A stretch of DNA of 64,000 nt from Euonymus europaeus. Lineage: Eukaryota > Streptophyta > Magnoliopsida > Celastrales > Celastraceae. How positions within the stretch are numbered: position 1 is the stretch's first letter; each line of letters begins with the position of its first letter. The notes below the pieces were generated by a model. It had not been told where the DNA came from, did no database searches, and was given only the letters and a program-made list of their open reading frames with translations. Shown here piece by piece: positions 1 to 10,899 of this stretch. Both the position numbers and the translations under genes were made by a program. The stretch lies in the NCBI GenBank assembly GCA_963580455.1, contig OY756972.1, forward strand, positions 325,001 through 389,000, given 5' to 3'.

Positions 1-40
1 CGAATTCAGAACTCGGAGTCAACGGATATTCCTAAAACCG

Positions 41-50
41 TTTACGTAAA
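41..50. other. 10-bp perfect palindrome TTTACGTAAA, once per monomer
   Basis: TTTACGTAAA is its own reverse complement and sits at monomer positions 41-50 in nearly every copy. I found about eleven disrupted copies: near 8864, 10075, 13190, 20448, 23735, 26676, 39832, 42597, 43110, 47268 and 56438. Where the following base is c, as at about 1600, 24599, 27541 and 29789, the dyad extends to 14 bp (tgtttacgtaaaca). The ACGT core and TTACGTAA resemble bZIP dimer sites; binding is inference only. Confidence 0.85.
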
Positions 51-59
51 TAAACCACA

Positions 60-67
60 TTTCGCGG
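60..67 (+). other. TTTCGCGG block, E2F-like match repeated per monomer
   Basis: TTTCGCGG lies at monomer positions 60-67 and fits the degenerate plant E2F consensus WTTSSCSS. It holds two CpGs and is one of the commonest sites of variation (TTTTGCGG, TTTCGTGG, TTTCACGG). The consensus is short and degenerate, so a match in one monomer that was then amplified carries little statistical weight. Confidence 0.35.
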
Positions 68-96
68 CTAAATAGGTGAAACGAGACCAACTAGCC
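66..96 (+). other. Potential stem-loop inside each monomer
   Basis: In cctactagcc-type monomers (first clear example about 239-269) GGCTA and TAGG, two bases apart, can pair with CCTA and TAGCC, one base apart, around a 10-nt loop tgaaacgaga. That gives a nine-pair hairpin with a small internal loop. In ccaactagcc monomers such as this first copy only the outer GGCTA/TAGCC pairing is good. In ccaattagcc monomers the outer stem lengthens to six pairs. It could fold in single-stranded DNA or in a transcript. No function is shown. Confidence 0.45.
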
Positions 97-1211
97 ACGA
101 GTTCTGAAATCAAAATCCGAAACGCCAGGATGGTAGAGCTCGAAATGTAGTGTGTAATAAAGCTAAAAATCACCGAATTCAGAACTCGGAGTCAACGGAT
201 ATTCATGAAACCGTTTACGTAAAGAAACCATATTTCGCGGCTAACTAGGTGAAACGAGACCTACTAGCCACGAGTTCTGAAATCAAAATCCGAAACGCCA
301 GGATTGTAGAGCTCGAAAAGTAGTGTGAAATCAAGCTAAAAGTCACCGAATTCAGAACTCGGAGTCAACGGATATTCATAAAACCGTTTACGTAAAGAAA
401 CCACATTTCGCGGCTAACTAGGTGAAACGAGACCAACTATCCACGAGTTCTGAAATCAAAATCCGAAACCCCAGGATCGTAGAGCTCGAAAATTAGTGTG
501 AAATCAAGCTAAAAATCACCGAATTCAGAACTCGAAGTCAACGGATATTCATAAAACCGTTTACGTAAAGAAACCACGTTTCGCGGCTAACTAGGTGAAA
601 CGAGACCAACTAGCCACGAGTTCTGAAATCAAAATCCGAAATGCCAGGATTGTAAAGCTCGAAAGGTAGTGTGTAATCAAGCTAAAAATCACCGAATTCA
701 GAACTCGAAGTCAACGGATATTCCTAAAACCGTTTACGTAAAGAAACCACATTTCGCGGCTAAATAGGTGAAACGAGACCAACTAGCCACGAGTTCTGAA
801 ATCAAAATCCGAAACGCCAGGATGGTAGAGCTCGAAAAGTAGTGTGTAATCAAGCTAAAAATCACCGAATTCAGAACTCGGAGTCAACGGATATTCATGA
901 AACCGTTTACGTAAAGAAACCACATTTCGCGGATAACTAGGTGAAACGAGACCTACTAGCAACGAGTTCTGAAATCAAAATCCGAAAGGCCAGGATTGTA
1001 GAGCTCGAAAAGTAGTGTGAAATCAAGCTAAAAATCACCGAATTCAGAACTCGGAGTCAACGGATATTCCAAAAACCGTTTACGTAAATAAACCACATTT
1101 CGCGGCTAAATAGGTGAAACGAGACTAACTAGCCACGAGTTCTGAAATCAAAATCCGAAATGCCAGGATGGTAGAGCTCGAAAAGTAGTGTGTAATCAAG
1201 CTAAAAATCAC

Positions 1212-1730
1212 CGAATTCAGAACTCGGAGTCAACGGATATTCATGAAACCGTTTACGTAAAGAAACCACATTTCGCGGCTAACTAGGTGAAACGAGACCT
1301 ACTAGCCACGAGTTCTGAAATCAAAATCCGACACGCCAAGATTGTAGAGCTCGAAAATTAGTGTGAAATCAAGCTAAAAATCACCGAATTCAGTACTCGG
1401 AGTCAACGGATATTCATAAAACCGTTTACGTAAAGAAACCACATTTCGCGGCTAACTAGGTGAAACGAGACCTAATAGCCACGAGTTTTGAAATAAAAAT
1501 CCGAAATGCCAGGATTGTAGAGCTCGAAAAGTAGTGTGAAATCAAGCTAAAAATCACCGAATTCAGAACTCTGTGTCAACGGATATTCCTAAAACTGTTT
1601 ACGTAAACAAACCACATTTCGCGGCTAACTAGGTGAAACGAGACCTACTAGCCACGAGTTCTGAAATCAAAATCTGAAATGCCAGGATTGTAGAGCTCGA
1701 AAAGTAGTGTGAAATCAAGCTAAAAATCAC
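1212..1730 (+). repeat. Three-monomer block shared with 24.2 and 27.2 kb
   Basis: Distinctive marks in order are cgacacgccaag, cgaaaattag, cagtactcgg, cctaatagcc, gttttgaaataaaaatcc, ctctgtgtcaac and gtaaacaaacc. The same order occurs at 24213-24665 and 27155-27607, about 23 and 26 kb away. The distant copies share caacaaatattcc where this one has caacggatattcc, so they are closer to each other than to this one. It is evidence of long-range copying inside the array. Confidence 0.88.
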
Positions 1731-2998
1731 CGAATTCAGAACTCGGAGTCAACGGATATTCCTAAAACCGTTTACGTAAATAAACCACATTTCGCGGCTA
1801 AATAGGTGAAACGAGACCAACTAGCCACGAGTTCTGAAATCAAAATCCGAAACGCCAGGATGGTAGAGCTCGAAATGTAGTGTGTAATAAAGCTAAAAAT
1901 CACCGAATTCAGAACTCGGAGTCAACGGATATTCATGAAACCGTTTACGTAAAGAAACCATATTTCGCGGCTAACTAGGTGAAACGAGACCTACTAGCCA
2001 CGAGTTCTGAAATCAAAATCCGAAACGCCAGGATTGTAGAGCTCGAAAAGTAGTGTGAAATCAAGCTAAAAGTCACCGAATTCAGAACTCGGAGTCAACG
2101 GATATTCATAAAACCGTTTACGTAAAGAAACCACATTTCGCGGCTAACTAGGTGAAACGAGACCAACTATCCACGAGTTCTGAAATCAAAATCCGAAACC
2201 CCAGGATCGTAGAGCTCGAAAATTAGTGTGAAATCAAGCTAAAAATCACCGAATTCAGAACTCGAAGTCAACGGATATTCATAAAACCGTTTACGTAAAG
2301 AAACCACGTTTCGCGGCTAACTAGGTGAAACGAGACCAACTAGCCACGAGTTCTGAAATCAAAATCCGAAATGCCAGGATTGTAAAGCTCGAAAGGTAGT
2401 GTGTAATCAAGCTAAAAATCACCGAATTCAGAACTCGAAGTCAACGGATATTCCTAAAACCGTTTACGTAAAGAAACCACATTTCGCGGCTAAATAGGTG
2501 AAACGAGACCAACTAGCCACGAGTTCTGAAATCAAAATCCGAAACGCCAGGATGGTAGAGCTCGAAAAGTAGTGTGTAATCAAGCTAAAAATCACCGAAT
2601 TCAGAACTCGGAGTCAACGGATATTCATGAAACCGTTTACGTAAAGAAACCACATTTCGCGGATAACTAGGTGAAACGAGACCTACTAGCAACGAGTTCT
2701 GAAATCAAAATCCGAAAGGCCAGGATTGTAGAGCTCGAAAAGTAGTGTGAAATCAAGCTAAAAATCACCGAATTCAGAACTCGGAGTCAACGGATATTCC
2801 AAAAACCGTTTACGTAAATAAACCACATTTCGCGGCTAAATAGGTGAAACGAGACTAACTAGCCACGAGTTCTGAAATCAAAATCCGAAATGCCAGGATG
2901 GTAGAGCTCGAAAAGTAGTGTGTAATCAAGCTAAAAATCACCGAATTCAGAACTCGGAGTCAACGGATATTCATGAAACCGTTTACGTAAAGAAACCA
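1731..2998 (+). repeat. 10-monomer HOR, copy 2
   Basis: Copy of 1-1268; see that entry for shared private variants. From 2250 onward this copy is also the left part of the 16-monomer duplication, so two amplification events overlap here. The 16-monomer event is probably later, since it carries the junction-side part of this copy with it. Confidence 0.92.
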
Positions 2999-5017
2999 TA
3001 TTTTGCGGCTAACTAGGTGAAACGAGACCTACTAGCCACGAGTTCTGAAATCAAAATCCGAAACACCAGGATTGTAGAGCTCGAATAGTAGTGTGAAATC
3101 AAGCTAAAAATCACCGAATTCAGAACTCGGAGTCAACGGATATTCATAAAACCGTTTACGTAAAGAAACCACGTTTCGCGGCTAACTAGGTGAAACGAGA
3201 CCAACTAGCCACGAGTTCTGAAATCAAAATCCGAAATGCCAGGATTGTAAAGCTCGAAAGGTAGTGTGTAATCAAGCTAAAAATCACCGAATTCAGAACT
3301 CGGAGTCAACGGATATTCCTAAAACTGTTTACGTAAATAAACCACATTTCGCGGCTAAATAGGTGAAACGAGACCAACTAGCCACGAGTTCTGAAATCAA
3401 AATCCGAAACGCCAGGATGGTAGAGCTCGAAAAGTAGTGTGTAATCAAGCTAAAAATCACCGAATTCAGAACTCGGAGTCAACGGATATTCATGAAACCG
3501 TTTACGTAAAGAAACCATATTTCGCGGCTAACTAGGTGAAACGAGACCTACTAGCCACGAGTTCTGAAATCAAAATCCGAAACGCCAGGATTGTAGAGCT
3601 CGAAAAGTAGTGTGAAATCAAGCTAAAAATCACCGAATTCAAAACTCGGAGTCAACGGATATTCCTAAAACCGTTTACGTAAATAAACCACATTTCGCGG
3701 CTAAATAGGTGAAACGAGACCAACTAGCCACGAGTTCTGAAATCAAAATCCGAAACGCCAGGATGGTAGGGCTCGAAAACTAGTGTGTAATCAAGCTAAA
3801 AATCACCGAATTCAGAACTCGGAGTCAACGGATATTCATGAAACCGTTTACGTAAAGAAACCATATTTCGCGGCTAACTAGGTGAAACGAGACCTACTAG
3901 CCACGAGTTCTGAAATCAAAATCCGAAATGCCAGGATTGTAGAGCTCGAAAAGTAGTGTGAAATCAAGCTAAAAATCACCGAATTCAGAACTCGGAGTCA
4001 ACGGATATTCATAAAACCGTTTACGTAAAGAAACCACATTTCGCGGCTAACTAGGTGAAACGAGACCTACTAGCCACGAGTTCTGAAATCGAAATCCGAA
4101 ATCCCAGGATTGTAGAGCTCGAAAAGTAGTGTGAAATCAATCTAAAAATCACCGAATTCAGAACTCGGAGTCAACGGATATTCATAAAACCGTTTACGTA
4201 AAGAAACCACATTTCGTGGCTAACTAGGTGAAACGAGACCTACTAGCCACGAGTTCTGAAATTGAAATCCGAAAGCCCAGGATTGTAGAGCTCGAAAAGT
4301 AGTGTGAAATCAAGCTAAAAATCATCGAATTCAGAACTCGGAGTCAACGGATATTCATAAAACCGTTTACGTAAAGAAACCACATTTTGCGGCTAACTAG
4401 GTGAAACGAGACCTACTAGCCACGAGTTCTGAAATCGAAATCCGAAAACCTAAGATTGTAGAGCTCGAAAAGTAGTGTGAAATCAAACTAAAAATCACCG
4501 AATTCAGAACTCGGAGTCAACGGATATTCATAAAACCGTTTACGTAAAGAAAACACATTTCTCGGCTAAATAGGTGAAACGAGACCTACTAGCCACGAGT
4601 TCTGAAATCGAAATCCGAAAACCCAGGATTGTAGAGCTCGAAAAGTAGTGTGAAATCAAGCTAAAAATCACCGAATTCAGAACTCAGAGTCAACGGATAT
4701 TCATAAAACCGTTTACGTAAAGAAACCACATTTCGCGGCTAACTAGGTGAAACGAGACCTACTAGCCACGTGTTCTGAAATCGAAATCCGAAAATCCAGG
4801 ATTGTAGAGCTCGAAAAGTAGTGTGAAATCAAGCTAAAAATCACCGAATTCAGAACTCGGAGTCAACGGATATTCGTAAAACCGTTTACGTAAAGAAACT
4901 ACATTTCGCGGCTAACTAGGTGAAACGAGACCAATTAGCCACGAGTTCTGAAATCAAAATCAGAAACGCCGGGATCGTAGAGCTCGAAAAGTAGTGTGAA
5001 ATCAAGCTAAAAATCAC
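2250..5017 (+). repeat. 16-monomer tandem duplication, unit 1 (2768 bp)
   Basis: The unit is exactly 16 x 173 bp and is followed directly by its copy at 5018-7785. Shared private variants include ctcgaagtc, accacgtttcgcgg, cgaatagtag, caatctaaaa, gaaattgaaatcc, catcgaattc, ccacgtgttctg, cgtaaaacc and gccgggatcg. I saw only two differences: aaatgcc/aaacgcc near 3928/6696 and aaaagtag/aaattag near 4642/7411. Identity is therefore about 99.9%, which means a very recent event. Confidence 0.95.
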
Positions 5018-7785
5018 CGAATTCAGAACTCGAAGTCAACGGATATTCATAAAACCGTTTACGTAAAGAAACCACGTTTCGCGGCTAACTAGGTGAAACG
5101 AGACCAACTAGCCACGAGTTCTGAAATCAAAATCCGAAATGCCAGGATTGTAAAGCTCGAAAGGTAGTGTGTAATCAAGCTAAAAATCACCGAATTCAGA
5201 ACTCGAAGTCAACGGATATTCCTAAAACCGTTTACGTAAAGAAACCACATTTCGCGGCTAAATAGGTGAAACGAGACCAACTAGCCACGAGTTCTGAAAT
5301 CAAAATCCGAAACGCCAGGATGGTAGAGCTCGAAAAGTAGTGTGTAATCAAGCTAAAAATCACCGAATTCAGAACTCGGAGTCAACGGATATTCATGAAA
5401 CCGTTTACGTAAAGAAACCACATTTCGCGGATAACTAGGTGAAACGAGACCTACTAGCAACGAGTTCTGAAATCAAAATCCGAAAGGCCAGGATTGTAGA
5501 GCTCGAAAAGTAGTGTGAAATCAAGCTAAAAATCACCGAATTCAGAACTCGGAGTCAACGGATATTCCAAAAACCGTTTACGTAAATAAACCACATTTCG
5601 CGGCTAAATAGGTGAAACGAGACTAACTAGCCACGAGTTCTGAAATCAAAATCCGAAATGCCAGGATGGTAGAGCTCGAAAAGTAGTGTGTAATCAAGCT
5701 AAAAATCACCGAATTCAGAACTCGGAGTCAACGGATATTCATGAAACCGTTTACGTAAAGAAACCATATTTTGCGGCTAACTAGGTGAAACGAGACCTAC
5801 TAGCCACGAGTTCTGAAATCAAAATCCGAAACACCAGGATTGTAGAGCTCGAATAGTAGTGTGAAATCAAGCTAAAAATCACCGAATTCAGAACTCGGAG
5901 TCAACGGATATTCATAAAACCGTTTACGTAAAGAAACCACGTTTCGCGGCTAACTAGGTGAAACGAGACCAACTAGCCACGAGTTCTGAAATCAAAATCC
6001 GAAATGCCAGGATTGTAAAGCTCGAAAGGTAGTGTGTAATCAAGCTAAAAATCACCGAATTCAGAACTCGGAGTCAACGGATATTCCTAAAACTGTTTAC
6101 GTAAATAAACCACATTTCGCGGCTAAATAGGTGAAACGAGACCAACTAGCCACGAGTTCTGAAATCAAAATCCGAAACGCCAGGATGGTAGAGCTCGAAA
6201 AGTAGTGTGTAATCAAGCTAAAAATCACCGAATTCAGAACTCGGAGTCAACGGATATTCATGAAACCGTTTACGTAAAGAAACCATATTTCGCGGCTAAC
6301 TAGGTGAAACGAGACCTACTAGCCACGAGTTCTGAAATCAAAATCCGAAACGCCAGGATTGTAGAGCTCGAAAAGTAGTGTGAAATCAAGCTAAAAATCA
6401 CCGAATTCAAAACTCGGAGTCAACGGATATTCCTAAAACCGTTTACGTAAATAAACCACATTTCGCGGCTAAATAGGTGAAACGAGACCAACTAGCCACG
6501 AGTTCTGAAATCAAAATCCGAAACGCCAGGATGGTAGGGCTCGAAAACTAGTGTGTAATCAAGCTAAAAATCACCGAATTCAGAACTCGGAGTCAACGGA
6601 TATTCATGAAACCGTTTACGTAAAGAAACCATATTTCGCGGCTAACTAGGTGAAACGAGACCTACTAGCCACGAGTTCTGAAATCAAAATCCGAAACGCC
6701 AGGATTGTAGAGCTCGAAAAGTAGTGTGAAATCAAGCTAAAAATCACCGAATTCAGAACTCGGAGTCAACGGATATTCATAAAACCGTTTACGTAAAGAA
6801 ACCACATTTCGCGGCTAACTAGGTGAAACGAGACCTACTAGCCACGAGTTCTGAAATCGAAATCCGAAATCCCAGGATTGTAGAGCTCGAAAAGTAGTGT
6901 GAAATCAATCTAAAAATCACCGAATTCAGAACTCGGAGTCAACGGATATTCATAAAACCGTTTACGTAAAGAAACCACATTTCGTGGCTAACTAGGTGAA
7001 ACGAGACCTACTAGCCACGAGTTCTGAAATTGAAATCCGAAAGCCCAGGATTGTAGAGCTCGAAAAGTAGTGTGAAATCAAGCTAAAAATCATCGAATTC
7101 AGAACTCGGAGTCAACGGATATTCATAAAACCGTTTACGTAAAGAAACCACATTTTGCGGCTAACTAGGTGAAACGAGACCTACTAGCCACGAGTTCTGA
7201 AATCGAAATCCGAAAACCTAAGATTGTAGAGCTCGAAAAGTAGTGTGAAATCAAACTAAAAATCACCGAATTCAGAACTCGGAGTCAACGGATATTCATA
7301 AAACCGTTTACGTAAAGAAAACACATTTCTCGGCTAAATAGGTGAAACGAGACCTACTAGCCACGAGTTCTGAAATCGAAATCCGAAAACCCAGGATTGT
7401 AGAGCTCGAAAATTAGTGTGAAATCAAGCTAAAAATCACCGAATTCAGAACTCAGAGTCAACGGATATTCATAAAACCGTTTACGTAAAGAAACCACATT
7501 TCGCGGCTAACTAGGTGAAACGAGACCTACTAGCCACGTGTTCTGAAATCGAAATCCGAAAATCCAGGATTGTAGAGCTCGAAAAGTAGTGTGAAATCAA
7601 GCTAAAAATCACCGAATTCAGAACTCGGAGTCAACGGATATTCGTAAAACCGTTTACGTAAAGAAACTACATTTCGCGGCTAACTAGGTGAAACGAGACC
7701 AATTAGCCACGAGTTCTGAAATCAAAATCAGAAACGCCGGGATCGTAGAGCTCGAAAAGTAGTGTGAAATCAAGCTAAAAATCAC
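5018..7785 (+). repeat. 16-monomer tandem duplication, unit 2 (2768 bp)
   Basis: Second unit of the direct duplication; see 2250-5017. The boundary at 7785/7786 is where the ctcgaagtc type fails to recur and aaatagg / aaaatccagg monomers begin. The segment order from 6575 onward is also found in the same order from 27847, so this unit is one end of a longer homology with the 28-34 kb region. Confidence 0.95.
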
Positions 7786-7958
7786 CGAATTCAGAACTCG
7801 GAGTCAACGGATATTCATAAAACCGTTTACGTAAAGAAACCACATTTCGCGGCTAAATAGGTGAAACGAGACCTACTAGCCACGAGTTCTGAAATCGAAA
7901 TCCGAAAATCCAGGATTGTAGAGCTCGAAAAGTAGTGTGAAATCAAGCTAAAAATCAC

Positions 7959-9169
7959 CGAATTCAGAACTCGGAGTCAACGGATATTCATAAAACCGTT
8001 TACGTAAAGAAACCACATTTCGCGGCTAACTAGGTGAAACGAGACCTACTAGCCACGAGTTCTGAAATCAAAATCCGAAAACCTAAGATTGTAGAGCTCG
8101 AAAAGTAGTTTGAAATCAAGCTAAAAATCGCCGAATTCAGAACTCGGAGTCAACGGATATTCATAAAACCGTTTACGTAAAGAAACCACATTTCGCGGCT
8201 AACTAGGTGAAATGAGACCAACTAGCCACGAGTTCTGAAATCAAAATCATAAACGCCAGGATCGTAGATCTCGAAAAGTAGTGTGAAATCAAGCTAAAAA
8301 TCACCGAATTCAGAACTCGGAGTCAACGGATATTCATAAAACCGTTTACGTAAAGAAACCACATTTCGCGGCTAAATAGGTGAAACGAGACCTACTAGCC
8401 ACGAGTTCTGAAATCGAAATCCGAAAATCCAGGATTGTAGAGTTCGAAAAGTAGTGTGAAATCAAGCTAAAAATCACCGAATTCAGAACTCGGAGTCAAC
8501 CGATATTCATAAAACCGTTTACGTAAAGAAACCACATTTCGCGGCTAACTAGGTGAAACGGGACCAACTAGCCACGAGTTCTGAAATCAAAATCCGAAAC
8601 TCCATAATCGTAGAGCATGAAAAGTAGTGTGAAATCAAACTAAAAATCACCGAATTCAGAACTCGGAGTCAACGGATATTCATAAAACCGTTTACGTAAA
8701 GAAACCACATTTCGCGGCTAACTAGGTGAAACGAGACCAACTAGCCACGAGTTCTAAAATCAAAATCATAAATTCCAGGATCGTAGAGCTCGAAAAGTAG
8801 TGTGAAATCAAGCTAAAAATCACCGAATTCAGAACTCGGAGTCAACGGATATTCATAAAACCGTCTACGTAAAGAAACCACATTTCGCGGCTAACTAGGT
8901 GAAACGAGACCTACTAGCCATGAGTTCTGAAATCGAAATCCGAAAACCTAAGATTGTAGAGCTCGAAAAGTAGTGTGAAATCAAGCTAAAAATCACCGAA
9001 TTCAGAACTCGGAGTCACCGGGTATTCATAAAACCGTTTACGTAAAGAAACCACATTTCGCGGCTAACTAGGTGAAACGAGACCAACTAGCCACGAGTTC
9101 TGAAATCAAAATCAGAAATGCCAGGATCGTAGAGCTCGAAAAGTAGTGTGAAATCCAGCTAAAAATCAC
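7959..9169 (+). repeat. 7-monomer tandem duplication, unit 1 (1211 bp)
   Basis: Seven monomers beginning with the H type (acctaagattg, agtttgaaatc, aatcgccgaattc) are followed exactly by a copy at 9170-10380. Shared private variants are gtagatctcg, gaaacgggacc, ccataatcg with gagcatg, cataaattcc, cgtctacg, ccatgag, gtcaccgggtattc and aaatccagc. One difference was seen: aaatgagacc near 8211 against aaacgagacc near 9422. Confidence 0.95.
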
Positions 9170-10380
9170 CGAATTCAGAACTCGGAGTCAACGGATATTC
9201 ATAAAACCGTTTACGTAAAGAAACCACATTTCGCGGCTAACTAGGTGAAACGAGACCTACTAGCCACGAGTTCTGAAATCAAAATCCGAAAACCTAAGAT
9301 TGTAGAGCTCGAAAAGTAGTTTGAAATCAAGCTAAAAATCGCCGAATTCAGAACTCGGAGTCAACGGATATTCATAAAACCGTTTACGTAAAGAAACCAC
9401 ATTTCGCGGCTAACTAGGTGAAACGAGACCAACTAGCCACGAGTTCTGAAATCAAAATCATAAACGCCAGGATCGTAGATCTCGAAAAGTAGTGTGAAAT
9501 CAAGCTAAAAATCACCGAATTCAGAACTCGGAGTCAACGGATATTCATAAAACCGTTTACGTAAAGAAACCACATTTCGCGGCTAAATAGGTGAAACGAG
9601 ACCTACTAGCCACGAGTTCTGAAATCGAAATCCGAAAATCCAGGATTGTAGAGTTCGAAAAGTAGTGTGAAATCAAGCTAAAAATCACCGAATTCAGAAC
9701 TCGGAGTCAACCGATATTCATAAAACCGTTTACGTAAAGAAACCACATTTCGCGGCTAACTAGGTGAAACGGGACCAACTAGCCACGAGTTCTGAAATCA
9801 AAATCCGAAACTCCATAATCGTAGAGCATGAAAAGTAGTGTGAAATCAAACTAAAAATCACCGAATTCAGAACTCGGAGTCAACGGATATTCATAAAACC
9901 GTTTACGTAAAGAAACCACATTTCGCGGCTAACTAGGTGAAACGAGACCAACTAGCCACGAGTTCTAAAATCAAAATCATAAATTCCAGGATCGTAGAGC
10001 TCGAAAAGTAGTGTGAAATCAAGCTAAAAATCACCGAATTCAGAACTCGGAGTCAACGGATATTCATAAAACCGTCTACGTAAAGAAACCACATTTCGCG
10101 GCTAACTAGGTGAAACGAGACCTACTAGCCATGAGTTCTGAAATCGAAATCCGAAAACCTAAGATTGTAGAGCTCGAAAAGTAGTGTGAAATCAAGCTAA
10201 AAATCACCGAATTCAGAACTCGGAGTCACCGGGTATTCATAAAACCGTTTACGTAAAGAAACCACATTTCGCGGCTAACTAGGTGAAACGAGACCAACTA
10301 GCCACGAGTTCTGAAATCAAAATCAGAAATGCCAGGATCGTAGAGCTCGAAAAGTAGTGTGAAATCCAGCTAAAAATCAC
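9170..10380 (+). repeat. 7-monomer tandem duplication, unit 2 (1211 bp)
   Basis: Copy of 7959-9169. It ends at 10380, where a cgtaaaacc / ttcgtggctaaatagg monomer follows. A third, more diverged version of the same seven-monomer order lies at 11929-13139 and a fourth at 31479-32688, so this HOR predates the recent local duplication. Confidence 0.94.
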
Positions 10381-10899
10381 CGAATTCAGAACTCGGAGTC
10401 AACGGATATTCGTAAAACCGTTTACGTAAAGAAACCACATTTCGTGGCTAAATAGGTGAAACGAGACCTACTAGCCACGAGTTCTGAAATCGAAATCCGA
10501 AAACCCAGGATTGTAGAGCTCGAAAAGTAGTGTGAAATCAAGCTAAAAATCACCGAATTCAGAACTCGGAGTCAACCGATATTCATAAAACCGTTTACGT
10601 AAAGAAACCACATTTCGCGGCTAACTAGGTGAAACGAGACCAACTAGCCACGAGTTCTGAAATCAAAATCCGATACTCCATAATCGTAGAGCTTGAAAAG
10701 TAGTGTGAAATCAAGCAAAAAATCAACGAATTCAGAACTCGGAGTCAACGGATATTCATAAAACCGTTTACGTAAAGAAACCACATTTCGCGGCTAACTA
10801 GGTGAAACGAGACCAACTAGCCACGAGTTCTGAAATCAAAATCAGAAATGCCAGGATCGTAGAGCTCGAAAAGTAGTGTGAAATAAAGCTAAAAATCAC

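Larger units (their letters stand above)
5..108. other. 11-bp inverted repeat spanning over half the monomer
   Basis: ttcagaactcg at 5-15 is the exact reverse complement of cgagttctgaa at 98-108, with 82 bp between them. Most monomers keep both arms. In some copies in the 39-49 kb domain, and again near 62.7 kb, the second arm reads cgagttctgaattcg, making the repeat 14-15 bp. The arms could form a cruciform or a long hairpin in single-stranded DNA. Confidence 0.8.
1..173 (+). repeat. First complete monomer, used as the coordinate reference
   Basis: Phase is set so that the monomer begins at the c of cgaattc, which puts an EcoRI site at 2-7. This copy has 36 C, 35 G (41% G+C) and 12 CpG, about 1.6 times expectation. 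Landmarks are: inverted-repeat arm 5-15, palindrome 41-50, TTTCGCGG 60-67, stem-loop 66-96, second arm 98-108, variable zone about 115-135, SacI site 136-141 and an A-rich tail near 141-168. The start point is arbitrary, since a tandem repeat has no natural start. Type-specific marks of this copy are cctaaaacc, aaataaacc, ctaaatagg and gccaggatgg. Confidence 0.97.
1..1268 (+). repeat. 10-monomer HOR, copy 1 (period 1730 bp)
   Basis: This stretch matches 1731-2998 at an offset of exactly 1730 bp (10 x 173), with no difference seen at the diagnostic sites. Shared rare variants include cgaaatgtag, agtcaccg, caactatcc, aaaccccagg, ggataactagg and aaaggcc. The match ends near 1268/2998, where accaca is replaced by accata followed by ttttgcgg. 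The left end may lie before the window. Confidence 0.93.
1..7785 (+). repeat. Domain 1: 45 monomers of catgaaacc / cctaaaacc types
   Basis: These monomers are distinguished by catgaaacc or cctaaaacc before the palindrome, ccatatttcgcgg, aaataaacc and ggatggtag. The domain contains a 10-monomer duplication (1-1268 and 1731-2998) and a 16-monomer tandem duplication (2250-5017 and 5018-7785). The block 520-1267 is therefore present three times, at 520, 2250 and 5018. The same types return at about 22.8-30.4 kb. No gene or other element is present. Confidence 0.9.

Noticed and set aside
2..7. EcoRI and SacI sites as functional elements
   Set aside because: They recur only because they lie in the monomer. 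They are useful landmarks, and an EcoRI ladder of 173 bp would be expected, but no biological role is implied.
18..23. W-box (TTGACT on the minus strand) in each monomer
   Set aside because: A six-base match occurs by chance often, and repetition in a satellite reflects copying of one site, not independent evidence.
8560..8580. CENP-B box in gaaacgggacc monomers
   Set aside because: Only the 3' half (GAAACGGGA) fits. The required upstream TTCG core is absent at the right distance, and most monomers read gaaacgag.
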